From Blastococcus saxobsidens (lineage in GTDB: Bacteria > Actinomycetota > Actinomycetes > Mycobacteriales > Geodermatophilaceae), in assembly GCF_002938435.1 (NCBI RefSeq), contig NZ_POQT01000011.1:1-64000 (forward strand): 64,000 nucleotides of DNA, read 5' to 3'. Below the pieces are notes generated by a model, which did no database searches, was not told where the DNA came from, and saw only the letters and a list, made by a program, of their open reading frames with translations. Position numbers and translations under genes: made by a program. Shown one piece after another: positions 1 through 7,499 of the stretch. How positions within the stretch are numbered: the stretch's first letter is position 1; every line of letters starts with the position of its first letter.

Positions 1-1
1 C

Positions 2-1045
2 GCGCGGTCGCGGCGACGGACGCCGCTGGCGCTCGCCGGCGCGGTCGCGGCGCTGATCGGCGCGCTGCTGGCCGGCGTGTGGTTCGGCGCCCTGCCGCTG
101 CCGCCGGGGGCGGTGGTCGCCACCCTGCTCGACCGCGTCCTGGGGCCGGCCTTCGGCGTCCGGGTGCCGGGCGCGCTGGAGGGCACCGAGGCGGCCGTCC
201 TGCTGGAGCTGCGGCTCCCCCGGGTGGTCCTGGCCGTCCTCGTCGGCGCCGGGCTGGCCATCTCCGGCGCCGCCTACCAGGGGGTCTTCCGCAACCCGCT
301 GGCCGATCCGTACCTCCTGGGCGCCGCTGCGGGCGCGGGTCTGGGAGCGACCCTCGTCATCGCCTACGCCCCCGGGCAGAGCATCGGCCCGGTGGGCGTC
401 GTACCGCTGGCGGCCTTCGCCGGTGCGCTGCTGGGGGTCGGCCTGGCGGTGGCCCTCGGCAGCGCCGCGGGGGGCTGGCACAGCGCCACCCTGCTGCTGG
501 CCGGGGTCGCGGTCGCCGCCTTCCTCGCCGCCGGCCAGACCCTGGTGCAGCAGCAGAACACCGAGGACCTCCGCGAGGTCTACGGCTGGATCCTCGGCCA
601 GCTGGGCCGTTCGCAGTGGTCCGACGTCGCCCTGGTGCTGCCCTACCTGGGCGTCTCCTGCCTCGTCCTCCTGCTCTGCGGCCGAGCCCTGGACGTGCTG
701 GCCGTCGGCGACGACGAGGCGCGCTCGCTGGGGGTGCACCCCGGCCGGATGCGGCTCCTGGTCATCGCCGCCGCCTCGATGGCCACCGCCGCCGCGGTGG
801 CGGTCAGCGGGCTGATCGGGTTCGTCGGCCTGGTGGTGCCGCACATCGTGCGCCGGCTGGTCGGCGGCGCGCACGTCCGCGTGCTGCCCCTGTCGCTGCT
901 GGTGGGGGGCGCCTTCCTGGTCGTCGCCGACCTCGTCGCCCGGGTCCTGCTCGCCCCCGCGGAGCTGCCGCTGGGCGTGGTGACCGCCTTCGTCGGCGCC
1001 CCGTTCTTCGCCGGGCTGCTCTGGATGGGCGGGCGGCGGCGGTGA
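2..1045 (+). CDS. FecCD-family ABC transporter permease (5' end cut by window)
   Basis: Integral membrane permease of the BtuC/FecCD family, which imports iron-siderophore, heme or cobalamin across the inner membrane together with a binding protein and an ATPase. The reading frame is open to the window edge, so the true start lies upstream; 347 codons are visible. Hydrophobic segments run throughout, and the family motif around RNPLADPYLLG lies near residue 98 of the visible part. The stop overlaps the GTG start of the downstream ATPase by 4 bases, so the two are translationally coupled. The ligand cannot be decided from the sequence; the binding protein is presumably upstream, outside the window. 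Confidence 0.9.
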   Translation, partial: ARSRRRTPLALAGAVAALIGALLAGVWFGALPLPPGAVVATLLDRVLGPAFGVRVPGALEGTEAAVLLELRLPRVVLAVLVGAGLAISGAAYQGVFRNPLADPYLLGAAAGAGLGATLVIAYAPGQSIGPVGVVPLAAFAGALLGVGLAVALGSAAGGWHSATLLLAGVAVAAFLAAGQTLVQQQNTEDLREVYGWILGQLGRSQWSDVALVLPYLGVSCLVLLLCGRALDVLAVGDDEARSLGVHPGRMRLLVIAAASMATAAAVAVSGLIGFVGLVVPHIVRRLVGGAHVRVLPLSLLVGGAFLVVADLVARVLLAPAELPLGVVTAFVGAPFFAGLLWMGGRRR

Positions 1046-1833
1046 CGTCCGCACCCGGACCGGCGGGCGCCTCCGTCGAGGTGGTCGACCTGAGCGCCGC
1101 GCACGGCAGGATCCCCGTCCTGCACGGCGTCCGGCTCACCGTGGCCCCCGGCGGCTGGCTCGCGGTGATCGGACCGAACGGCTCGGGCAAGTCGACGCTG
1201 CTGCGCTCGGTGCTCGGTTTCCACCCGCACGAGGGGACGGTCCGCATCGACGGCGTCCCGACCTCGGGCATGCCGCGCCGGGCGCGCGCCCGCCTGCTGG
1301 CGTACGCGCCGCAGCACCCCGTCCTGCCCGAGGGCGTGAGCACCAGCGACTACGTGCTCCTGGGCCGCACCCCGCACCGCCCGCTGCTGGCCGCCCCCCG
1401 GGCCCGCGACCGCGAGGTGGCGGCCGAGGTGATGGACCGGCTCGCGCTGCTCCCCCTCGCCGACCGCCCGGTCACCCAGCTCTCCGGTGGCGAGCAGCAG
1501 CGCGCCGTCCTCGCCCGGGCGCTGGCCCAGCAGCCGCGGGTCCTGCTGCTCGACGAGCCGACCGCCGCCCTTGACCTCGGCCACGCCCAGCAGGTGCTGG
1601 ACCTGCTGGACCGGTTGCGCCGCCAGGACGGGCTCACCGTGCTGAGCACGCTGCACGACCTCACCCTCGCCGGGCAGTACGCCGACCGGCTGACCCTGCT
1701 GTCGGAGGGCCGGGTCGCCGCCCACGGCACCCCCACCGAGGTGCTGACGCCCACGGCGCTGGCGACCCACTACGGCGCGCGCGCCCAGGTCGTGGCCGGA
1801 CCGGACGGACCGGCGGTCCTGCCGGTGCGGTGA
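1042..1833 (+). CDS. ABC transporter ATP-binding protein (FepC/BtuD type)
   Basis: Cytoplasmic ATPase that powers the preceding permease. It has 263 residues from a GTG start overlapping the permease stop (GTGA). Walker A is GPNGSGKST at residues 44-52, the signature is LSGGEQQR near 147, and Walker B is VLLLDEPT near 167, followed by a switch histidine in STLHDLTLA. Length and motifs fit the iron-siderophore/heme/cobalamin importer class. The substrate is undetermined. No promoter is seen between permease and ATPase, which form one operon. Confidence 0.93.
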   Translation: MTSAPGPAGASVEVVDLSAAHGRIPVLHGVRLTVAPGGWLAVIGPNGSGKSTLLRSVLGFHPHEGTVRIDGVPTSGMPRRARARLLAYAPQHPVLPEGVSTSDYVLLGRTPHRPLLAAPRARDREVAAEVMDRLALLPLADRPVTQLSGGEQQRAVLARALAQQPRVLLLDEPTAALDLGHAQQVLDLLDRLRRQDGLTVLSTLHDLTLAGQYADRLTLLSEGRVAAHGTPTEVLTPTALATHYGARAQVVAGPDGPAVLPVR

Positions 1834-1952
1834 TCCGGTGGCGGTGCGATCCTCCGGATGGCACCGCGACCAGGTTCCGTCCCCGCCCGCGTGGAGCCGC
1901 TGCGTCGTCCCTGCTCGGCCCCCCTCCGAGGGTCCGCTCGGGACGACCCCGA

Positions 1953-2801
1953 TCAGCCGGGCCGGAACCGCAGCACGTCACCGGGCCGGGCCTGGGCCGC
2001 GGCGGGCAGGTCGGCGGTGACGACGACGGCGAGCACCGGGTAGCCACCGGTGACCGGGTGGTCGGCGAGGAAGAGCACCGGCGCGCCGTCGGGCGGCACC
2101 TGCACGGCGCCCGGCACGAGCCCCTCGCTGGCCAGCTCCCCCTCGCGGGCCCGATCCAGCGCCGGGCCGGTCAGCCGCAGGCCCACGCGGTCGCTCGCCG
2201 TCGCGACCGTCCACTCCGCGGTGGTCAGCGCCGTCCACGCCGACGCCGCCAGCCAGTCCCGCCGGGGGCCGGGCAGCACGCGCAGCGCCGCCGTCGGTCC
2301 CGGCGCGGCCACCGGGGCGACGTCCACGACCGGCTGGTCCGGTCCCGGCGGACCGATCGGCAGCCGGTCCCCCGCCCGCAGCGGCCGCGGCCCGAGCCCG
2401 GAGAGGGTGTCGGTGCTGCGCGACCCCAGCACCGGGGGCACGTCGATCCCGCCCCGGACGGCGAGGTAGCTGCGCAACCCGGCCGTCGGCGTCCCGAGGG
2501 AGAGGACCGCACCCGCCGGTACGGGCAGCGGCGCGTTCCACGGCGCCGGGCGGCCCGCCACGTCGACCGGCGTGGGCGCCCCGGTGAGGGCCACCAGCAG
2601 CGTCCGCTCGGCCCGCACCCGCAGTCCCCCCGCCGTGACCTCGAGGACCGCGGCGCCGGCCGGGTTGCCCACCAGCCGGTTGGCCAGGCCGGCCGAGGAC
2701 GCGTCGGCGGCGCCGGACCGGGTCACGCCGATCCCGGCCCAGCCCGGGCGCCCGGCGTCCTGCACGGTGGTCAGCGGCCCCGGCGCCAGCACCGCGAGCA
2801 C
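1953..2801 (-). CDS. pxpC: 5-oxoprolinase subunit PxpC (biotin-dependent carboxyltransferase family)
   Basis: PxpC acts with PxpA and PxpB in the ATP-dependent opening of 5-oxoproline (pyroglutamate) to glutamate; the family was formerly annotated as allophanate hydrolase subunit 2. The 282-residue protein starts with the family pattern PGPLTTVQDAGRPGW and has the later motif YLAVRGGIDVPPVLGSRSTD. Its GTG start directly abuts the TGA of pxpB (TGAGTG), so the two are co-translated. Downstream it converges with the ABC ATPase. The pxpA partner is about 2 kb away on the same strand. Confidence 0.92.
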   Translation of the reverse strand: MLAVLAPGPLTTVQDAGRPGWAGIGVTRSGAADASSAGLANRLVGNPAGAAVLEVTAGGLRVRAERTLLVALTGAPTPVDVAGRPAPWNAPLPVPAGAVLSLGTPTAGLRSYLAVRGGIDVPPVLGSRSTDTLSGLGPRPLRAGDRLPIGPPGPDQPVVDVAPVAAPGPTAALRVLPGPRRDWLAASAWTALTTAEWTVATASDRVGLRLTGPALDRAREGELASEGLVPGAVQVPPDGAPVLFLADHPVTGGYPVLAVVVTADLPAAAQARPGDVLRFRPG

Positions 2802-3446
2802 TCAGCCCACCGCCCGCAGGGCGACCGTCGTACCCGGGGTGAGCAGCGCGGGCGGGTCGCGCTCGACGTCGAACAGGACCAGGTCGGTGCGGCCGACCAG
2901 CTGCCAGCCCCCGGGTGACGCGCGGGGGTAGATGCCGGCGTAGGGGCCGGCGAGCCCGACCGCGCCGGCGGGCACCCGGGTGCGCGGGGTCGGGCGGCGG
3001 GGCACGTGCAGCTCCTCCGGCAGTCCGGTGAGGTAGCCGAAGCCCGGCGCGAAGCCGCCGAAGGCGACGGTGAACCGCGTTCCGGTCAGCTGCGTCACCA
3101 GGTCGGCCTCGGAGCGGCCGGTGCGGGCCGCCACGTCGCCGAGGTCGGGGCCGTCGAAGACCACCGGCACCTCCAGGTGGCCCGTCGGGGCCGTCGGCGG
3201 GCCGGCTCCCGGGCGCAGCCGGCGCAGCGCGGCCAGGTCGGGGTCGGTGGGCGGCCGGTCGAGGACCACGAGCAGTGTGCGGGCCGCCGGCACCAGGTCC
3301 AGCTGGCCGTCCAGGGGCGCCGCCGCCAGGGCGGCCCGCAGCGCCGGCACCAGCGCCGGGTCGGCCTCCAGCAGCACCGCACGGTCGCCGTAGGCCACCA
3401 CCCGCTCGACTCCCCCGACCCCGGACACCGGCCCATGATCGGGCAT
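2802..3446 (-). CDS. pxpB: 5-oxoprolinase subunit PxpB (allophanate hydrolase subunit 1-like)
   Basis: Small subunit that forms the kinase-like complex with PxpC for 5-oxoproline cleavage. It has 214 residues from an ATG. The family features GDRAVLLE near the N-terminus and GFAPGFGYLTGLP with TPRTRVPAGAVGLAG in the C-terminal half are clear. An internal GTG about 12 codons in would give a shorter N-terminus that aligns better with the family core, so the start is uncertain. It is immediately followed by pxpC. It diverges from the membrane protein gene starting at 3529. Confidence 0.92.
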   Translation of the reverse strand: MPDHGPVSGVGGVERVVAYGDRAVLLEADPALVPALRAALAAAPLDGQLDLVPAARTLLVVLDRPPTDPDLAALRRLRPGAGPPTAPTGHLEVPVVFDGPDLGDVAARTGRSEADLVTQLTGTRFTVAFGGFAPGFGYLTGLPEELHVPRRPTPRTRVPAGAVGLAGPYAGIYPRASPGGWQLVGRTDLVLFDVERDPPALLTPGTTVALRAVG

Positions 3447-3528
3447 CGGTCACCCGGACGTGGCATCTGCGGCTCCGACCTCGTCCCGGCAGCGCCCGCC
3501 CGCCCCGTGGGTGGAATGCTGGGCGGCC

Positions 3529-4650
3529 GTGACCGTGCAGACGTCCCAGCAGCAGGTCGGCGAGGACGTGCCGCCGGTCCTGGTCGTGGGGCTCGTGGCT
3601 GCCCCGGGCGCGCCGGCCGAGCTGGCGAAGGGGCTGGCCGGCGAGCTGGCGAGCGAGCTCGGGAGCCGGCACCCGGAGGTCGGCTGGCGGGTGGAGACCG
3701 TCGAGGACGGCCTGGTGCGCCCCCCGGCCGACGACGCCGAGCTGGTCGCCGCCACCCGCGAGCGGCTGCTGGCCGCCGACTGGGACCTCGCGCTCTGCCT
3801 GACCGACGTCCCGCTCGAGGTGTCCCGCCGGCCGGTGGTCGGCCACGCCAGCCCGCTGCACGGCGTCGGGGTGCTGTCCCTCCCCGCGCTCGGCGCGATG
3901 GGCCGGCGCCGGCGGGCGCTGGAGACGGCGGTCGGCCTCGTGCAGGCCCTGGTGAGCGACGGTGACGACGACCCCGACGACCCGGCCGACCGGGCCACCC
4001 TGGGCCGGCGCCTCCAGCAGCTGGCCACCGATCCCGACGGCCCGGACGACGGGGTCCGCTTCACCGCCCGGGTGCTGTCGGGCAACCTGCGGGTGATCAG
4101 CGGGATGGTGCGCGCCAACCGGCCGTGGCGGCTCGCCGTCCGCCTCTCCCGGGCGCTGACCGCGGCCATCGCCGCCGGCGTCTTCGCCCTCGTGAGCGCC
4201 GACATCTGGCGGCTGGCCGACGCCTTCGGGTGGCTGCGGCTGCTGCTGGTCGGCGTCGGCTCGGTGGTGGCCATCGCCGTCACCCTCATCGTGGGCGCCG
4301 AGATGTGGGAGCGGCCGCGCGGGCGCCGGGTCCGCAAGCAGGTCGTGCTGTTCAACATCGCCACGGCGGCCACCGTGACGATCGGCGTGCTGTCCCTCTA
4401 CCTCGCCCTCTTCGTCCTCGCGCTCCTCGGCGGGCTGTTCCTGGTCGTGGAGCCGCTGTTCAGCGAGGGGCTCGGGCACCCGGCGCAGTTCTCCGACTAC
4501 CTCGAGCTCGCCTGGCTGACCAGCTCGCTGGCCACGGTGGGCGGCGCGCTGGGCGCCGGGCTGGAGAGCGACGAGGCCGTCCGCGAGGCGGCCTACACCT
4601 ACCGTCCCGGGCACGCGGGGCCCGTGGCCGACGAGACCGGGCGGCTCTGA
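3529..4650 (+). CDS. hypothetical membrane protein with cytoplasmic N-terminal domain
   Basis: I do not recognise the family. The GTG start at 3529 gives 373 residues. The first ~200 residues are soluble and alpha/beta-like (VLVVGLVAAPG... and WDLALCLTDVPLE...), rich in acidic residues. The C-terminal part has about four or five hydrophobic segments (starting LTAAIAAGVFALVSADIW, LRLLLVGVGSVVAIAVTL and VTIGVLSLYLALFVLALLGG). It lies between the divergent pxpBC pair and a GAF-ANTAR gene, so context says little about function. A GTG two codons downstream is an alternative start. Confidence 0.75.
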   Translation: MTVQTSQQQVGEDVPPVLVVGLVAAPGAPAELAKGLAGELASELGSRHPEVGWRVETVEDGLVRPPADDAELVAATRERLLAADWDLALCLTDVPLEVSRRPVVGHASPLHGVGVLSLPALGAMGRRRRALETAVGLVQALVSDGDDDPDDPADRATLGRRLQQLATDPDGPDDGVRFTARVLSGNLRVISGMVRANRPWRLAVRLSRALTAAIAAGVFALVSADIWRLADAFGWLRLLLVGVGSVVAIAVTLIVGAEMWERPRGRRVRKQVVLFNIATAATVTIGVLSLYLALFVLALLGGLFLVVEPLFSEGLGHPAQFSDYLELAWLTSSLATVGGALGAGLESDEAVREAAYTYRPGHAGPVADETGRL

Positions 4651-4708
4651 CCGCTTCCCCGGCGGCCGCTCGGGGTGTGCCGGACCGTCCGCGGCGGGAC
4701 ACTCGGGT

Positions 4709-5437
4709 GTGACCATCGCCGATCGGTTCGCCGCCGCGCTCGCCGCCGAGAACCGACCCGAGCTCGCCGGACCGGAGCTGCTGCCGGTCCGCCTCAGCCG
4801 GGCCTGCGCCGCGGTGACCGGTGTCGACGGCGCCGGCCTGAGCACGGTCGACGGCGCCGGGCGCTGGCTGCCCCTCGGGGGGAGCGACCCCTGGGCGAGC
4901 ACCGCGGAGCGCCTGCAGTTCAGCGCCGGGGAGGGGCCCTGCATGAGCTCGCGCAGCGCGGGCCACCCGGTGCTCGCCACCGAGGAGGACCTCGGCCGCC
5001 GCTGGCCCCGGTTCGCCGAGCTGTTCCTCTCGCTGTCCCCGTACCGCGGGGTGATCGCCCTGCCGCTGGGCCCCGCACCCTGGGGCGGCGGCGCCCTCGA
5101 TCTCTACCTCACCGACGGGGCCGCGGTCGTCGAGGTCGACGTCTTCGCCGCGACCGCCGTCGGCGAGCTCGCCAGCGCGGCGCTCAGCGACGCCACGATC
5201 TGGTCCAGCTGGTCACCCGGCGACGACCCCGCCTGGTTGCGCGGGCCGGCGCCCCGCCGGCGGGCCCGCGTGTGGGAGGCGATGGGCCGGTTGAGCCTGG
5301 ACCTCGACGTCCCGGCCGAAGAGGCGCTCCGCCTGCTGCGCGACGACGCCGTCTCCCGCGGCTGCCCTGTGGACGAGGTGGCGGGCGACCTGCTCGCCGG
5401 CCGCCGCCGGCCGGCGGACCTCGGCGCCCCCCGATGA
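4709..5437 (+). CDS. GAF and ANTAR-like domain protein (putative transcription antiterminator)
   Basis: 242 residues from a GTG start. Residues ~20-165 form a GAF-like sensor domain (EGPCMSSRSAGHPVLATEED is typical of actinobacterial GAF-ANTAR proteins). The C-terminal ~55 residues (RARVWEAMGRLSLDLDVP then EEALRLLRDDA) match the three-helix ANTAR RNA-binding fold, which in its family binds paired hairpins in nascent RNA and prevents termination. The ANTAR assignment is from pattern and is moderately divergent. It ends 4 bases before the convergent pxpA stop. Its RNA target is unknown. Confidence 0.8.
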   Translation: MTIADRFAAALAAENRPELAGPELLPVRLSRACAAVTGVDGAGLSTVDGAGRWLPLGGSDPWASTAERLQFSAGEGPCMSSRSAGHPVLATEEDLGRRWPRFAELFLSLSPYRGVIALPLGPAPWGGGALDLYLTDGAAVVEVDVFAATAVGELASAALSDATIWSSWSPGDDPAWLRGPAPRRRARVWEAMGRLSLDLDVPAEEALRLLRDDAVSRGCPVDEVAGDLLAGRRRPADLGAPR

Positions 5438-5441
5438 CGGC

Positions 5442-6215
5442 TCAGCCGGCGAAGGCGGCCACGGTCAGCCCGGCCGACTCCAGGGACGCCCGCACCGAGC
5501 GCGCCAGGTCGACCGCTCCGGGGGTGTCGCCGTGCACGCACACCGACTCGACGTCCACGGCCACGCGGGTGCCGTCGACGGCCAGCACGACGCCGTCGGC
5601 GGCCATCCGCACCGCCCGTTCCGCCACCTCCGCCGGGTCGTGCACCACGGCACCGGCGGCGCTCCGCGGGACCAGCGCGCCCTCGGGGGTGTAGCCCCGG
5701 TCGGCGAAGCCCTCGGCGACCGTGCGGAGGCCGGCCCCGGCCGCGAAGCGCAGCAGCACCGAGCCCGGCAGCCCTAGCACCGCCAGGTGCGGGTCGTAGG
5801 CGGCCACGGCGTCGACCACCGCCTGCGCCTGCCGCTCGTGGTGCACGACGGCGTTGTAGAGCGCGCCGTGCGGCTTCACGTAGGACACCCGACCCCCGGC
5901 GGTCCGCGCGATGCCGTCGAGCGCGGCGAGCTGGTAGAGGACGTCGGCGGTGAGCTCCGCCGGAGCGACGTCGAGGAACCGGCGGCCGAAACCCGCCAGG
6001 TCCCGGTAGGCCACCTGGGCGCCGATCGACACGGTCGAGGCCACGGCGGCGGCGCACACCCGCCGCATGGTCAGCGGGTCGCCGGCGTGGAAGCCGCAGG
6101 CGACGTTCGCGCTGCTGACGACGCCGAGCAGGGCGTCGTCGTCGCCCAGCCGCCACACGCCGAAGCCCTCGCCGAGGTCGGCGTTCAGGTCGATGCGGGG
6201 CCCCGGTGCGCTCAC
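5442..6215 (-). CDS. pxpA: 5-oxoprolinase subunit PxpA (LamB/YcsF family)
   Basis: Metal-dependent TIM-barrel-like subunit that hydrolyses the activated 5-oxoproline. The GTG at 6215 gives 257 residues starting VSAPGPRIDLNADLGEGFG, the classical LamB/YcsF N-terminus. Other family blocks are NVACGFHAGDP and SYVKPHGALYN. A longer frame upstream would overlap the divergent radical SAM gene and lacks homology, so it was not used. The gene is split from pxpBC by two plus-strand genes, which is unusual because the three are often contiguous. Confidence 0.94.
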   Translation of the reverse strand: MSAPGPRIDLNADLGEGFGVWRLGDDDALLGVVSSANVACGFHAGDPLTMRRVCAAAVASTVSIGAQVAYRDLAGFGRRFLDVAPAELTADVLYQLAALDGIARTAGGRVSYVKPHGALYNAVVHHERQAQAVVDAVAAYDPHLAVLGLPGSVLLRFAAGAGLRTVAEGFADRGYTPEGALVPRSAAGAVVHDPAEVAERAVRMAADGVVLAVDGTRVAVDVESVCVHGDTPGAVDLARSVRASLESAGLTVAAFAG

Positions 6216-6267
6216 CGGGGCAGTCTCGCACCGGAATGGCGCCCGTCCCCAGGACGGTGCACCGGGC

Positions 6268-7386
6268 ATGGCAGCCGCCGAGCCGCTCTCGCTCTTCGAC
6301 CTCGGTCCCCCAGCGTCCCCGATGCCGCCCAACCCGCTGCTGGCGATCCGCCGGGTCTACGCCGAACCCGCGGCGCTGGACTCGCCCCGCGGCCGTCAGG
6401 TGCTGGGCCGGGTTCCCGGGGCGGAGGTGGTCGAGGTGCCGTCGCACTGGCAGATCCCGGGCCTGCACGGCAACGACGAGCTCGTCGACCGGTGGGTGCG
6501 GGTGAAGACCGAGACGCTGGTCCTCGGCGTCCGCAAGGGGCTGGCCGCCCGCCCGAACGGCCGGTCGGCCGACTTCATCGCGCCCGGGGCCGCCAACGGC
6601 TGCGCAATGGCCTGCGCCTACTGCTACGTGCCCCGGCGCAAGGGCTTCGCGAACCCGATCACCGTGTTCACCAACATCGAGCAGATCACCGCCCACCTGC
6701 GGCGGCACGTCGCCCGCCAGGGCGTCAAGCAGGAGCCGGACCAGCGCGACCCGACGGCCTGGGTGTACGACATCGGGGAGAACAGCGACTGCTCGGTGGA
6801 CGCACTGGTCAGCGACAACGTGGCCGACCTGGTCGCCACGTTCCGCGGGCTGCCGACGGCCAAGGCCTCGTTCGCCACCAAGTACGTCAACCGGCAGCTG
6901 CTGGACCTCGATCCCGCGGGTCGCACCCGCATCCGCTTCTCGGTCATGCCGCACGACGACGCCCGGGTCCTCGACGTGCGCACCAGCCGGGTCGCCGAGC
7001 GCATCGCGGCGGTCGACGACTTCGTCGAGGCCGGGTACGAGGTGCACCTCAACCTCTCCCCCGTCGTGCTCCGCGACGGCTGGGAGCCGGCGTGGGCGGA
7101 CCTGCTGCGACAGCTGGACGACGGGCTCGGCCCGGCCGCCAAGGCGCAGACGGCAGCCGAGGTGATCATGCTGACCCACAACGAACCGCTGCACGAGGTC
7201 AACCTCGGGTGGCACCCGACGGCGGAGGGGCTGCTGTGGCGGCCGGACCTGCAGGAGCCCAAGCGCAGCCAGAACGGGCAGGACAACGTCCGGTACCGGG
7301 CCGGGGTGAAGCGGGCCGCGCTCGACCGCCTCCGGGGGCTGCTGGCGGCGCACGCGCCCTGGTTGCGGGTCCGGTACGCGTTCTGA
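6268..7386 (+). CDS. spore photoproduct lyase-family radical SAM protein
   Basis: 372 residues from an ATG. The 4Fe-4S/SAM motif is C112-x3-C116-x2-C119 (GCAMACAYCYVPRRKG), as in the SPL-like radical SAM proteins found in non-sporulating actinobacteria (compare the Rv2578c-type group). Downstream blocks IGENSDCSVDALVSDN and FATKYVNRQLLDLDP also fit that group. Known SPL repairs the UV-induced thymine spore photoproduct; whether this relative repairs DNA in a non-spore former is not established. It stands alone, divergent from pxpA. The GC-rich region immediately downstream carries an inverted-repeat cluster. Confidence 0.85.
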   Translation: MAAAEPLSLFDLGPPASPMPPNPLLAIRRVYAEPAALDSPRGRQVLGRVPGAEVVEVPSHWQIPGLHGNDELVDRWVRVKTETLVLGVRKGLAARPNGRSADFIAPGAANGCAMACAYCYVPRRKGFANPITVFTNIEQITAHLRRHVARQGVKQEPDQRDPTAWVYDIGENSDCSVDALVSDNVADLVATFRGLPTAKASFATKYVNRQLLDLDPAGRTRIRFSVMPHDDARVLDVRTSRVAERIAAVDDFVEAGYEVHLNLSPVVLRDGWEPAWADLLRQLDDGLGPAAKAQTAAEVIMLTHNEPLHEVNLGWHPTAEGLLWRPDLQEPKRSQNGQDNVRYRAGVKRAALDRLRGLLAAHAPWLRVRYAF

Positions 7387-7387
7387 C

Positions 7388-7427
7388 GGTCGACACGTCG
7401 CGATGTCGACGTGACCACTTGTCGACC
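7388..7427. promoter_or_regulatory. inverted-repeat cluster upstream of the SpoIIE-phosphatase gene
   Basis: GGTCGACA at 7388-7395 is mirrored by TGTCGACC at 7420-7427, and a second inverted pair CACGTCG/CGACGTG lies between them with a central TGTCGAC. Three GTCGAC cores within 40 bases, less than 115 bases upstream of the next start, look like a nested operator. The short stretch after it (AAACGTATACGG) is notably less GC-rich than the surroundings. Function is inference; it could also be the transcript end of the radical SAM gene. Confidence 0.4.
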
Positions 7428-7499
7428 AAACGTATACGGAGGCTCACCCCTCGTGTGAGACGCTGACGGACGTGGGGTCCTGCCGCTCCCACACGGGGG

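Noticed and set aside
1978-4980. A 1000-codon open frame on the minus strand
   Set aside because: It runs antisense or out of frame through pxpC, pxpB, the membrane protein and the GAF gene. Its translation is low-complexity Arg/Gly/Pro/Ala, the usual shadow of GC-rich coding DNA; the true genes have clear family motifs.
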